Positions 1-10,314 of a DNA stretch of 25,606 nucleotides are shown one piece after another (the first letter of the stretch is position 1; each line of letters opens with the position of its first letter). The notes beneath the pieces are model-generated. The model did no database searches. It had not been told where the DNA came from and saw only the letters and a list, made by a program, of their open reading frames with translations. Source of the DNA: VRUE01 sp047519745. Its GTDB lineage: Bacteria; Actinomycetota; Thermoleophilia; Solirubrobacterales; 70-9. The DNA lies in NCBI GenBank assembly GCA_047519745.1, contig JAPVSJ010000019.1, forward strand, positions 1-25,606, read 5' to 3'. Made by a program: the position numbers and the translations under genes.

Positions 1-2
1 GG

Positions 3-743
3 ACCCGGTCACCCCCTCCCCTCGGAGGTGCGGTCGCCGCTGTCTACGTCCCCAGCTGCACCAACCGGATCTTTGGTGGGAGCCCGGTTGAGGCACTGGT
101 GGAGGTGTCGGCACGGGCCGGGTTGCCGGTGGTTATTCCCGACGGCGTGGAGGGAAGCTGCTGTGGGCTGCCGTGGAGCTCCAAGGGGTTCGGCAAGGCT
201 CACCGCCACAAGGCAAACGAGATGGTCGAGCGCCTCTGGGAATGGAGTGGCGAGGGCGAGCTGCCGGTCGTGATTGACGCCGTCTCCTGCACCCACGCGA
301 TCGCCGAGCCAGGTGAGGGGGTCCTCTCGGAGGAGAACGCGGCGCGTCTCGCGCAGCTGCAGATCCTCGACTCGGTCGCCTGGGCGCACGACCGGCTGCT
401 GCCGCGGCTGCAGGTCGCCCGCAAGGTCGGCTCGGCCACCGTCCACCCGACCTGCGCGACCCGCCAGATGGGCCTCGCCCCGCGCCTGCGCGCTCTCGCG
501 GGTGCCCTCGCCGAGGACGTCTACGTCGCTCCTTCGGCGACCTGCTGCGGCTTCGCCGGCGATCGCGGCTTCAGCCACCCCGAGCTGACCGCGGCCGCGA
601 CCGCCGACCAGGCCGCGGAGCTGTCGGGCCGCGGCTTCGACGCCCACCTGAGCAGCAACCGCACCTGCGAGATCGGCCTCTCCCGCGCCACCGGCGAGTC
701 CTACGAGTCCTTCGTCTTCCTGCTCGAGGAGTTGACCCGCTGA
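3..743 (+). CDS. FAD-linked oxidase / D-lactate dehydrogenase-like protein, C-terminal iron-sulfur (CCG) part, 5' truncated
   Basis: The reading frame is open from the window edge, so only the C-terminal end of a longer gene is present. It contains two copies of the cysteine-rich CCG domain found in glycolate oxidase/D-lactate dehydrogenase iron-sulfur subunits. The first runs from PSCTNRIFG to GSCCGLPWSSKGF and the second from HPTCATRQMG to TCCGFAGDRGF. In this family the pair binds FeS clusters or quinone-side cofactors and passes electrons from a flavin domain to the respiratory chain. Single-chain Dld-type enzymes carry an N-terminal FAD-binding domain, which would lie upstream. The gene converges on the SDR gene with a hairpin in the 39-bp gap. 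A separate GlpC/LldE-like subunit is the alternative and cannot be excluded from a fragment. Confidence 0.85.
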   Translation, partial: TRSPPPLGGAVAAVYVPSCTNRIFGGSPVEALVEVSARAGLPVVIPDGVEGSCCGLPWSSKGFGKAHRHKANEMVERLWEWSGEGELPVVIDAVSCTHAIAEPGEGVLSEENAARLAQLQILDSVAWAHDRLLPRLQVARKVGSATVHPTCATRQMGLAPRLRALAGALAEDVYVAPSATCCGFAGDRGFSHPELTAAATADQAAELSGRGFDAHLSSNRTCEIGLSRATGESYESFVFLLEELTR

Positions 744-754
744 CGATTGGTCGA

Positions 755-778
755 TTGACCCCACCAGAGGGGGGTCAA
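755..778. terminator. Palindromic hairpin between convergent genes
   Basis: TTGACCCC (755-762) and GGGGTCAA (771-778) form a perfect 8-bp stem around an 8-base loop, between two convergent stop codons. There is no U-tract on either side, so it is a candidate bidirectional terminator or mRNA 3'-end stabiliser. A related element lies at 23306-23329. Confidence 0.5.
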
Positions 779-782
779 TGCA

Positions 783-1655
783 TCAATCGCGCGCCGCGAC
801 CGCCGCGGCGGCGCCCTGCTCGTCGGCTTCGGCCTCGATCTCGCGGATCGTCGTGGTCATCGCCGCGTCCCGTTCGAAGCGGCGATCGAGCAGCGGGTTG
901 AGGATGCCGCGCAAGGCGGAGACGTAGCGCCACCACTTGGGCGCGAAGATCCGCGGCGCCCGTTCTTCGATCCCGCGCACGACGGCCGCGCCCGCCTCAT
1001 CCGCACCGATCCGCTTGCGCAGGAAATCGGGCAGGTTCTGCTGCATGCGGTCGCCGTTGTTCTCGAAGGCGTCCTGGACCAGCTTGGTGTCGACCCAGCC
1101 GAAGTAGGCGACGCTGGCGCTTGCCCCCAGCGGCATCAGCTCGGCGCGCAGCGAACGGCCGAGCGACTCGACCCCCGACTTCGCCACCGCGTAGGGGCTG
1201 TTGAGGACGCCGTTGACGAAGGCGTAGACGGAGGAGGTGACGACGACGTGGCCGCGGCGCTCGACGATCTGCGGCAGCGCCGCCCGCACCGTGCGCCAGA
1301 CGCCGAGCATGTCGACCTCGAAGACCCGTTCCCATTCCTCGCTGCCGATCCCCCGCACCGTCGCCATGTTCGCCTGGGCGATGCCCGCGTTGGCGACGAC
1401 GACGTCGAGGCCGCCGAAGCGCTCGACCGTCTCGGCCACGGCAGCCTGCATGGCGCCGTGATCGGTGACGTCGGCGGCGATGCCGATCGCCCGCTCGCCG
1501 ATGCGCTCCGCCGCCTCGCGCGCCTCGCCGGCGTCGAGGTCGACGACGGCAACCGAGCCGCCGCGCAGGTGGATCTGACGCGCGGTCTCGAAGCCGATTC
1601 CCTTTGCGGCGCCGGTCACCAGCGCCACCTTTCCGTTCAGGTCGAAGACGGGCAT
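783..1655 (-). CDS. SDR-family NAD(P)-dependent oxidoreductase
   Basis: This is a 290-residue classical short-chain dehydrogenase/reductase with a Rossmann fold. The dinucleotide-binding TGAAKGIG is at residues 14-21 and an acidic residue ends beta-2 (VVDLD, about 37-41), which favours NAD(H). NAG lies at 89-91, and the catalytic Ser is at 141/142 with Y155 and K159 (YAVAK). The C-terminal extension of about 60 residues beyond the core (FAPKWWRYVSALRGILNPLLDRR) resembles SDRs acting on hydrophobic or lipid substrates, but the substrate cannot be read from sequence. It is divergent from ileS with only 38 bp between the two start codons. A minus-strand TACGCT lies 9 bases before the ATG, so the mRNA is probably almost leaderless. 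Confidence 0.9.
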   Translation of the reverse strand: MPVFDLNGKVALVTGAAKGIGFETARQIHLRGGSVAVVDLDAGEAREAAERIGERAIGIAADVTDHGAMQAAVAETVERFGGLDVVVANAGIAQANMATVRGIGSEEWERVFEVDMLGVWRTVRAALPQIVERRGHVVVTSSVYAFVNGVLNSPYAVAKSGVESLGRSLRAELMPLGASASVAYFGWVDTKLVQDAFENNGDRMQQNLPDFLRKRIGADEAGAAVVRGIEERAPRIFAPKWWRYVSALRGILNPLLDRRFERDAAMTTTIREIEAEADEQGAAAAVAARD

Positions 1656-1664
1656 GCGGCGCGC

Positions 1665-1670
1665 AGCGTA
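1665..1670 (-). promoter_or_regulatory. -10 element of the SDR gene
   Basis: TACGCT on the minus strand fits TANNNT and lies 9 bases before the ATG at 1655. It sits in the 38-bp divergent gap shared with ileS. Confidence 0.5.
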
Positions 1671-1678
1671 CTCACTCC

Positions 1679-1684
1679 TAGAAT
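1679..1684 (+). promoter_or_regulatory. -10 element of ileS
   Basis: TAGAAT lies 9 bases before the ileS ATG, implying a 5' leader of only 2-3 bases. No Shine-Dalgarno sequence or T-box leader fits in the gap. Confidence 0.55.
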
Positions 1685-1693
1685 CACCTGCCC

Positions 1694-4879
<3,186 letters not shown>

Positions 4880-4910
4880 ATTCGGCAATGAGCCTGAATG
4901 GACGCGCGCC

Positions 4911-6053
4911 TTACCACCGTGCTCGCGTGCCGCGCGCATCGCAGTGGCGTGCGCCGTTGGCGTGGCGCCCGAAGCCACCCTTGGCGTAGACCTTCTCGCA
5001 CGCGGCGTCGAAGCGCTCGATGCCGAAGCTCTTGGTCGTCTCGAGGCTGAAATCCGACGCGTCGCCGTTTAGATGCCTGCCGTTGACAGGGCCGCCGACG
5101 TGGGCATTCCAGGCCGGAGTGCGGTACCAGCCGATGATGGGCAGCGGTCTGTCGCCAAGCTCGTGCCGGAGCCGCTCGAGCTGGAAGGCCTGGCGCTGCG
5201 CGTTGGTGCGAAGGGAGTTGGGCACCGGGGTGTGCTTGCGGTCGTTACACGCGGCTTCCTTGCGCGTGAAGTTCGGTGAGAGGTAACCATGACCCCAGCA
5301 GAGGTCGCGGAAGGCGGCCGAGCGGGCGGCTGCGGGCTCCCACGGTCGCTTCCACTTTTCAGCATGTTGCGGGGGGACCCATTTGGGCACTGTGACCGGC
5401 GACTCGGGTCGCCGCGCAAGTTTGCGAACCTGCGCATCGGAAACGACAGAACGACTCAGGTCGACTGGCCCCTCGATGCCCGGCGAGCGGCCGCGCTCGG
5501 TCCACTGCCAGAGAGTCGCCCCTTTCCACGGCGGAAGCGGGCGGGGGCGCTCGACTTCCCACTCGGCCTGCCACAGCGGGCACCTGGACAGGTCTCTTTG
5601 CTCCTCCCTTCCCAGGTGAGGCAGTATCCGTTGCCAGAACCCCGGCATCGTGTAGATGCCGGGGTAGTGATGCTCGCTGCGGTGATAGGCGCGAACGAAT
5701 TGCACGATGTGGCGAGCGCACTTCTCCCGGGGCTGGCCGTTGTCGGTCTCGATGTCGTACATGAGAGGCAGATCCCCCGGCCATTTCCAACCGGCCGCCT
5801 TCGCGAAGCGCACGGCCATCGCCGCCTCCTTGGCGCCGTCGCGCTCACGGTTCAGAGGCGAGGCGACCCGCGCGAAGTAGTAGGGCGCGAGCAGCAGCTT
5901 CGCGTCCCGAGCCGCCCCTACGCGTGCCTTGGTGTAAGCCGGATCTGGAATATCCCCATCGGCGACCTTCAGGAACGCCAACTCGTGTCTGGTCGCGACC
6001 TTCTTCCAGTCAGCCTCTCCTTGGTAACTGGATACGTCTGGGCCAGTGAGCAT
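4911..6053 (-). CDS. Bifunctional GH25 muramidase / M15 peptidase (lysin-like)
   Basis: Residues 1-205 match glycoside hydrolase family 25. DVSSYQG gives the N-terminal Asp (D6), the catalytic D-x-E sits in LMYDIETD (D100, E102), and the domain closes with LWQWTERG...GPVDLSRS. A linker (about 215-250) leads to a Peptidase_M15_3-type domain starting at SPNFTRKEAAC. Its zinc ligands appear intact: H327 and D334 in HLNGDASDF, and H370 in HCDARG. Together these would cut peptidoglycan glycan and peptide. There is no signal peptide or transmembrane segment, as in phage endolysins that need a holin. I chose the ATG at 6053 because GAGGAG precedes it (spacing 12) and the GH25 fold begins there. An in-frame TTG at 6104 would add 17 residues that do not look like a domain. 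The gene lies in a less GC-rich islet, which suggests phage or lateral origin. Confidence 0.88.
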   Translation of the reverse strand: MLTGPDVSSYQGEADWKKVATRHELAFLKVADGDIPDPAYTKARVGAARDAKLLLAPYYFARVASPLNRERDGAKEAAMAVRFAKAAGWKWPGDLPLMYDIETDNGQPREKCARHIVQFVRAYHRSEHHYPGIYTMPGFWQRILPHLGREEQRDLSRCPLWQAEWEVERPRPLPPWKGATLWQWTERGRSPGIEGPVDLSRSVVSDAQVRKLARRPESPVTVPKWVPPQHAEKWKRPWEPAAARSAAFRDLCWGHGYLSPNFTRKEAACNDRKHTPVPNSLRTNAQRQAFQLERLRHELGDRPLPIIGWYRTPAWNAHVGGPVNGRHLNGDASDFSLETTKSFGIERFDAACEKVYAKGGFGRHANGARHCDARGTRARW

Positions 6054-6225
6054 GGCGCACCCTGTCTCCTCGTTGAGCAAGTGTTCGAGCGTGACTCGAT
6101 CCAACGGTGACAGTAGTCGTGCGGAGCGCTCCTACCAACCGTAGTAGTCCACATCGCCGTGCCCATGGATGTAATGGGAGCCCATAGTTCGGTTTTCTAC
6201 GGATTTCGCTTAGCGCTCGGCTTCC

Positions 6226-6231
6226 TATTCT
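6226..6231 (+). promoter_or_regulatory. -10 element of the DUF3892 gene
   Basis: TATTCT lies exactly 6 bases before the ATG at 6238, so transcription should start at or next to the start codon. There is no Shine-Dalgarno sequence. Confidence 0.6.
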
Positions 6232-6237
6232 CGGTGC

Positions 6238-6549
6238 ATGATCTACATAACGGAAGTACGCATGAGCAAGGACGGGAAGGAACACGAGCACATCGAGGCA
6301 GTCAGGTGGGAGCACCGGGGCAGTCCCGAGGAGACCGGAGAATCAACCGTCGAGGAGATGATGGACTGGATCGACAGCAAAGACGGCTACGTCCACGTGC
6401 GAGACGGGAATGGCCACGATGTCCCGGTCCGCGCGGTCCGCCCGGAGAACAGGCGGCCCTATCTCAGGACCAGTCCCGATACAAGGACGTGGAAGGACGA
6501 TCTACTCGACTTACCGCGGTACGGGGTCATGCCAGGCGATGTAGCGTGA
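6238..6549 (+). CDS. DUF3892 domain-containing protein
   Basis: This 103-residue protein spans the whole DUF3892 family. It opens with MIYITEVRMS, has EHIEAVRWEHRG, a middle STVEEMMDWIDSKDGYVHV, then VPVRAVRP, and ends PYLRTSPDTRTWKDDLLDLP. The family is small, has no assigned biochemical function and is common next to mobile or accessory genes. It uses codons such as ATA and GTA that are rare in the neighbouring core genes, and the upstream DNA is visibly AT-richer. It is divergent from the lysin gene across a gap of 184 bp that holds both promoters. It has a leaderless-type start (TATTCT-6-ATG). The similarity call is firm; any role, such as in cell-wall stress or phage-related functions, is not supported. 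Confidence 0.85.
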   Translation: MIYITEVRMSKDGKEHEHIEAVRWEHRGSPEETGESTVEEMMDWIDSKDGYVHVRDGNGHDVPVRAVRPENRRPYLRTSPDTRTWKDDLLDLPRYGVMPGDVA

Positions 6550-6585
6550 GCAACGCTCGCCCGCGCGGATCGGATGGTTGACGGG

Positions 6586-6771
6586 TTATTCGCCTGAGCC
6601 GTCGGGCTCGCCGATGACGAAGTCGGTCTTCGCCGAGTCGGAGAACTTCACCCAGCAGTGCTCGGGGGCGGCGCCGGCGACGTCGACCAGCGCCGCTTCG
6701 ACCCGCTTGGCGATCTCGGCCTTCTGCTCGTCGGTCCGGCCCTCGAACCAGTGGATGTGGACGAACGGCAT
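6586..6771 (-). CDS. 4-oxalocrotonate tautomerase-like small protein
   Basis: This 61-residue protein starts MPFVHIHWFEGRTDEQK and so belongs to the tautomerase/MIF superfamily. After Met removal, Pro would be the N-terminal catalytic base, and the EGRT-EQK helix entry is typical. Members form hexamers and interconvert keto and enol forms of small acids, but the true substrate is unknown for most. AAPEHCWVKFSD is the second beta strand region. It lies 18 bp behind trxA in the same direction and is probably co-transcribed with it. I see no convincing Shine-Dalgarno sequence before its ATG, and the stop codon of trxA is close, so reinitiation is possible. Confidence 0.85.
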   Translation of the reverse strand: MPFVHIHWFEGRTDEQKAEIAKRVEAALVDVAGAAPEHCWVKFSDSAKTDFVIGEPDGSGE

Positions 6772-6789
6772 CGGAGCGGGCGCCGCGCT

Positions 6790-7116
6790 CTAGGCGAGCG
6801 CCGGCTCGAGCTCGGCCTCGAGGCGGCGCTTCGGCATCGCCCCGACGACTTTCTTCGCGATCGCCCCGTCCTTGAAGAGGAGCAGGGTCGGGATCGAGAG
6901 GACTTCATACTCGGCCGCGGTCTGCTGGTTCTCGTCGACGTTGAGGCTGACGATCGTCAGGTCGTCGCGCTCGGCGTCGATCTCCTCGAGGACCGGGTGG
7001 ACGACCCGGCAGGGGCCGCACCAGGGGGCCCAGAAGTCGACCAGCACGGGGCCGTCGGCCTCGAGCACGTCGGCTTTGAAGTTGCCGTCGGTCACGTCGG
7101 TGAGCTTGCCGGTCAC
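6790..7116 (-). CDS. trxA: Thioredoxin
   Basis: This is a 108-residue single-domain thioredoxin, the usual length. The redox motif WCGPC has its cysteines at residues 33 and 36, within VLVDFWAPWCGPC. The buried Asp is in VDF, and the cis-proline is in SIPTLLLF. It reduces disulfides in cytoplasmic proteins using electrons from thioredoxin reductase, whose gene is not in this window. The start is GTG with GGGAG 10 bases upstream. A TATACT -10 element overlaps a perfect 16-bp palindrome, and a leader of about 40 bases follows, so transcription is likely controlled by a repressor or sensor. It is the first gene of a two-gene unit with the tautomerase. Confidence 0.96.
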   Translation of the reverse strand: MTGKLTDVTDGNFKADVLEADGPVLVDFWAPWCGPCRVVHPVLEEIDAERDDLTIVSLNVDENQQTAAEYEVLSIPTLLLFKDGAIAKKVVGAMPKRRLEAELEPALA

Positions 7117-7153
7117 TGGTATCCGTCTCCCGTTGGTCGAAGTTCAGCGCTCA

Positions 7154-7170
7154 ATACTTCAGAAAGTATA
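7154..7170 (-). promoter_or_regulatory. trxA promoter with palindromic operator
   Basis: ATACTT (7154-7159), CAGA, AAGTAT (7164-7169) form a perfect inverted repeat. On the minus strand TATACT (7170-7165) is a near-consensus -10 facing trxA, so the dyad covers the -10 element and the transcription start region. The regulator is unknown. Confidence 0.5.
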
Positions 7171-7214
7171 GCGAGGGCTCGCAGCTCTCGCCAGCTCTTG
7201 ATGTTGCGTCCCCT

Positions 7215-7220
7215 TATGTT
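7215..7220 (+). promoter_or_regulatory. -10 element of polX
   Basis: TATGTT lies 9 bases before the polX ATG. This is the weakest match in the set of TANNNT elements seen before start codons here. Confidence 0.4.
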
Positions 7221-7229
7221 TGGCCGAGT

Positions 7230-8951
7230 ATGACGAACGCCGAGATCGCCGCCGCCCTCGAAGAGCTGGGCGTCCTCTACGAGCTGGACGGCGCGGTCAA
7301 ATACCGCGTGCTTGCCTACTCGAGCGCGGCCAAGGCGATCCGCGAAAGCCCGGTCTCGGTCGCCGAGCTGGCCAGGGCGGGGCGAGCGACCGAGATCCCC
7401 GGCGTCGGCAAGACGCTGGCGGAAAAGATCGACGCGCTGCTGGCGACCGGCGAGATCCCCGCCGCGGTCAAGCTGAAGGCGAAGTTCCCGCCGACCCTGA
7501 TCGAGGTCACGCGCGTCCCCGGCGTCGGCGCGAAGACCGCACGGCTGCTTTTCGAGGAGCTGGGAGTCGCCTCGCTCGAGGACCTCAAGGCCGCGGCGGA
7601 GGCGGAACAGGTGCGCGAGGTGAAGGGCCTCGGGCCGAAGGCGGAGGAGAACGTGCTGGCGGCGCTGGAGCGGCTCGGCGAGCCCGGGGAGGGACCGGGG
7701 CGGGTGCTGCTCTCGGCGGTGAGGCCGATCGCCGAGCAGCTCGCGGCGGCGCTGCGCGAGCACCCGGCCGCAAAGCGGGTCGAGGTCGCGGGCTCGGTGC
7801 GGCGCTGGGCCGAGACCTGCAAGGACATCGACCTGATCGCCACCGCCGAGCAGCCGAAGGAGCTCGCCGAGCACCTCGCCGGTCACGAGCTGATCGCCGC
7901 CGCGGGCAAGCCCGGGCCGAACGGCGTCCGCGCGCAGACCCACAACGGCATCTCGGTCGACCTGCGGATCGTCGCCCCGCGGGCATTCGGCAACCTGCTC
8001 CAGCACTTCACCGGCTCGGCGGTGCACAACGTGCAGCTGCGCGAAGAGGCGGTGGCGCGAGGCCTCTCCGTCTCCGAGCACGGCATCACCGAGACCGAGA
8101 GTGGCGAGACGGCGCTCTGCGAGAGCGAGGAGGCCGTCTACGAGCGGCTCGGATACGCCTACATCGAGCCGGAGCTGCGCGAGGGGCGCGGCGAGCTGAA
8201 GGCCGCGCGCGAGGGGAAGCTGCCGGACCTCGTCTCGATCGACGACATCCGCGGCGACCTGCACTCGCACACCACGCTCTCCGATGGGCGCAACACGCTG
8301 GAGGAGATGGCCGAGGCGGGGCGCGAGCGGGGTTACGCCTACATGGCGATCACCGACCACTCGGCCAGCCACGGCTTCGGCGACCACGTCACCGCCGAGC
8401 GGCTCTGGCAGCGGATCGAGGAGGTCGCGGCGTGGAACAAGGGCAAGCGGGGCTTCCGCCTGCTCGCCGGCTCGGAGGTCAACATCGGCCTCGATGGCGA
8501 GCTCGACTACCCCGACGACCTGCTCGACGCACTCGGCTGGGTCGTCGCCAGCGTCCACACCTCGTTCTCGATCTCCCCAGCCGCGATGACCGAGCGTGTC
8601 CTGACCGCGATCGAGAACCCCAACGTCAACTGCATCGGCCACCTCACCGGTCGCCTGATCGGTCGGCGTGAGCCCTACGACATCGACGTCGAGGCGGTGG
8701 TCGAGGCGGCGGCCCGCACCGGCACGATGCTGGAGATCAACGGCAACCCCAACCGCCGTGACCTCTCCGAGCACCACGCCCGCCTCGCCAGGGAAGCCGG
8801 CGCCACGATCGTCCTTAACACCGACGCCCACGGCATCGACACGCTCGACAACATGGCCTACGCCGTGGCGACCGCGCGGCGGGCCTGGCTCACCGCTGCC
8901 GACATTGCCAACACCAGGGGCTGGAGCGAGTTCAAGAAGCTGCTGAAGTAG
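7230..8951 (+). CDS. polX: DNA polymerase/3'-5' exonuclease PolX
   Basis: This 573-residue protein has the standard bacterial PolX layout. An N-terminal helix-hairpin-helix region holds IPGVGKTLAEKI, VPGVGAKTARLL and KGLGPKAEENV. The family X polymerase palm follows with GSVRRWAETCKDIDLI (about residue 190-205), whose DID supplies metal-binding aspartates. The PHP domain begins at DLHSHTTLSDG (D343, H345, H347), continues with AITDHSASHGFG, and ends with NTDAHGID. The enzyme fills short gaps in base-excision or end-joining repair and trims 3' ends in a Mn-dependent way. The length and motifs look complete. Its stop is 1 bp from the stop of the convergent membrane-protein gene. Confidence 0.95.
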   Translation: MTNAEIAAALEELGVLYELDGAVKYRVLAYSSAAKAIRESPVSVAELARAGRATEIPGVGKTLAEKIDALLATGEIPAAVKLKAKFPPTLIEVTRVPGVGAKTARLLFEELGVASLEDLKAAAEAEQVREVKGLGPKAEENVLAALERLGEPGEGPGRVLLSAVRPIAEQLAAALREHPAAKRVEVAGSVRRWAETCKDIDLIATAEQPKELAEHLAGHELIAAAGKPGPNGVRAQTHNGISVDLRIVAPRAFGNLLQHFTGSAVHNVQLREEAVARGLSVSEHGITETESGETALCESEEAVYERLGYAYIEPELREGRGELKAAREGKLPDLVSIDDIRGDLHSHTTLSDGRNTLEEMAEAGRERGYAYMAITDHSASHGFGDHVTAERLWQRIEEVAAWNKGKRGFRLLAGSEVNIGLDGELDYPDDLLDALGWVVASVHTSFSISPAAMTERVLTAIENPNVNCIGHLTGRLIGRREPYDIDVEAVVEAAARTGTMLEINGNPNRRDLSEHHARLAREAGATIVLNTDAHGIDTLDNMAYAVATARRAWLTAADIANTRGWSEFKKLLK

Positions 8952-8952
8952 C

Positions 8953-9468
8953 TCAGAGCGCGTGCAGCCTGTCGCTGCGCAGCCCAGGCGTCCGCACCAG
9001 CTCCACCGGCTGCAGGGCGGAGTTGGGGACGACGTAGAACTTGACGCCGTCGCGGTGCTCGATGCCGAGGACGGCGGCCTCGCGGGTGCGCATCATCAGC
9101 GCAACGAGCAGGGCGTAGCCGGCGCCGATCGCCGCGACGCCGGGGAAGATGACGCCGAGGACGCCGGCGGCGATCGCCGTCAGGCCGATCGGCCAGAGGC
9201 GCCGGGCGACGATCCGCCCGGGCGCGTCCTCGGGCAGCGAGGTGGCGGTGCGGGCGCGGGCGAGGGCGTCGTGGACGCCGTCGGCGGCGCGTGCCGGCCG
9301 ACCCAGGTACATGCCGAGGATGAGGGCGATCAGCCACCAGGCGGCGGCGACGAGCATCGTCGTCGTGTCGTTGTCGCGGCCGGCGGCGAGGGCGGCGATC
9401 GCTCCAAGGGCGGTCGCCTCGGCGCCGGTGAGGAAGACGGTGGTTCGCAGCAGGTCGGTGTAGGGCAT
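8953..9468 (-). CDS. Small integral membrane protein of unknown function
   Basis: This 171-residue protein has about four predicted membrane segments: the N-terminal region around ATALGAIAALAAG, then MLVAAAWWLIALILGMYL, then a double segment from WPIGLTAIAAGVLGVIF to GYALLVALMM. Between the second and third there is a charged cytoplasmic-type loop (GRPARAADGVHDALARARTATS). The soluble C-terminal tail of about 40 residues contains HRDGVKFYVVPNSALQPVELVRTPGL. I do not recognise a named family. The ATG is preceded by AGGA 5 bases upstream, overlapping the stop of otsB, so it is the second gene of an otsB operon and probably translationally coupled. Confidence 0.7.
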   Translation of the reverse strand: MPYTDLLRTTVFLTGAEATALGAIAALAAGRDNDTTTMLVAAAWWLIALILGMYLGRPARAADGVHDALARARTATSLPEDAPGRIVARRLWPIGLTAIAAGVLGVIFPGVAAIGAGYALLVALMMRTREAAVLGIEHRDGVKFYVVPNSALQPVELVRTPGLRSDRLHAL

Positions 9469-9475
9469 TGCCGTC

Positions 9476-10297
9476 CTACTCTGCCAGTGCCTCGAGAAGT
9501 GCCAGCCAGCCGTCGGGTCCGTCGACCGTCAAGTCCGCCTCCTCGGCAATCTCCGGCGGCCCCTCTTCGGAGGCGATCCCGACGCAGACGGCGGCGTCCA
9601 GCTCGCCGCTCTCGGACAGCTCGCGCAGCCGCCGGAAGGCGTCGAGATCGGTGCGATCGTCGCCGGCGTAGACGGCCGCCGTCACGCCATCGGTGGCAAG
9701 CAGCGCCGCCACCGCAGTGTCCTTGCCGCCGCCGCCCGGCGGGCGCAGCTCGAGGACCTTGCGCCCCCAGCGCAGCTCCAGATCCGCTCGCCCGGCCTCG
9801 GCGGCGATCTCGTGCGCCCGTGCTTCGGCTGCCCGGTCGTCCTCGGCGCCGCGCCAGTGCAGCGCCTGGATCGGGCCCTTGTCCTCGAGGCGCAGGCCGA
9901 CCTCGCTCAGCGTTGAGTCCCTCAGCCTGGAGACGAAGCCGGCGGCATCCTCCTCGCGTCCTTGCAGAGAGGGATCCAGGCGCGGCGCCTCGTCCCCGGG
10001 CAGCAGCAGCTCGAGGCCGTGGTTCCCGGCGTAGGCGATTCCGTCGACTCCGACCAGCGCTCGCGCCTCCTCGGCCCGCCGGCCGGAGATGCAGGCGACC
10101 AGGCCGTAGCGCTCGCTCAGCCGTGCGAGCAGCTCGGATGCCCTGGGCGGTAGGGCAGCCTGCTCCGGGCGGGGGACGATCGGCGCCAGGGTCCCGTCGA
10201 CATCGGTGAGGATCGCGGCGTGGGCAGGGTCGACACGCAGCCGCGCGAGTGGCCCAAGGCCGACCTCGCGCTCCCCTCTGCCGGATTCGGGAGACAC
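9476..10297 (-). CDS. otsB: Trehalose-phosphatase (OtsB-like HAD hydrolase)
   Basis: HAD motif I is ILTDVDGTLAPI (nucleophile and acid Asp). Motif II is the Ser in ACISGRRAEE. The trehalose-phosphatase cap region holds YAGNHGLELL and LEDKGPIQALHWR. Motif III/IV is GGGKDTAVAALL followed by YAGDDRTDLDAFR. It dephosphorylates trehalose-6-phosphate to trehalose, a compatible solute. OtsA is not in the window. The start is uncertain. GTG at 10297 has GATACT 6 bases upstream (leaderless type) and gives 273 residues. An ATG at 10321 adds 8 residues but would overlap the divergent transporter's start codon and lacks a ribosome site. The membrane-protein gene follows after 7 bp. Confidence 0.88.
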   Translation of the reverse strand: MSPESGRGEREVGLGPLARLRVDPAHAAILTDVDGTLAPIVPRPEQAALPPRASELLARLSERYGLVACISGRRAEEARALVGVDGIAYAGNHGLELLLPGDEAPRLDPSLQGREEDAAGFVSRLRDSTLSEVGLRLEDKGPIQALHWRGAEDDRAAEARAHEIAAEAGRADLELRWGRKVLELRPPGGGGKDTAVAALLATDGVTAAVYAGDDRTDLDAFRRLRELSESGELDAAVCVGIASEEGPPEIAEEADLTVDGPDGWLALLEALAE

Positions 10298-10302
10298 CTG
10301 AC

Positions 10303-10308
10303 TAGTAT
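10303..10308 (+). promoter_or_regulatory. -10 element of the TauE/SafE pair, overlapping the otsB -10
   Basis: TAGTAT lies exactly 6 bases before ATG 10315. On the opposite strand GATACT (10309-10304) lies 6 bases before GTG 10297. The two divergent -10 elements share five base pairs. Confidence 0.55.
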
Positions 10309-10314
10309 CGCGCG

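Noticed and set aside
6054..6104. TTG 6104 as the lysin start
   Set aside because: TACTGT is only 5 bases upstream, and the extra 17 residues are not domain-like. GAGGAG and ATG 6053 fit better, and this stretch is then leader.
4880..6585. Attachment sites, integrase or tRNA flanking the low-GC islet
   Set aside because: I looked for direct repeats, tRNA-like ends and an integrase and saw none, so mobility is only inferred from composition and gene type.
7113..8831. 572-codon minus-strand frame opposite polX
   Set aside because: It is antisense to polX motifs, overlaps the trxA start, and has no recognisable fold.
8962..10209. 415-codon plus-strand frame opposite the membrane protein and otsB
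   Set aside because: It is antisense to two genes with clear motifs. Its second half is Arg/Pro low complexity typical of shadow frames.
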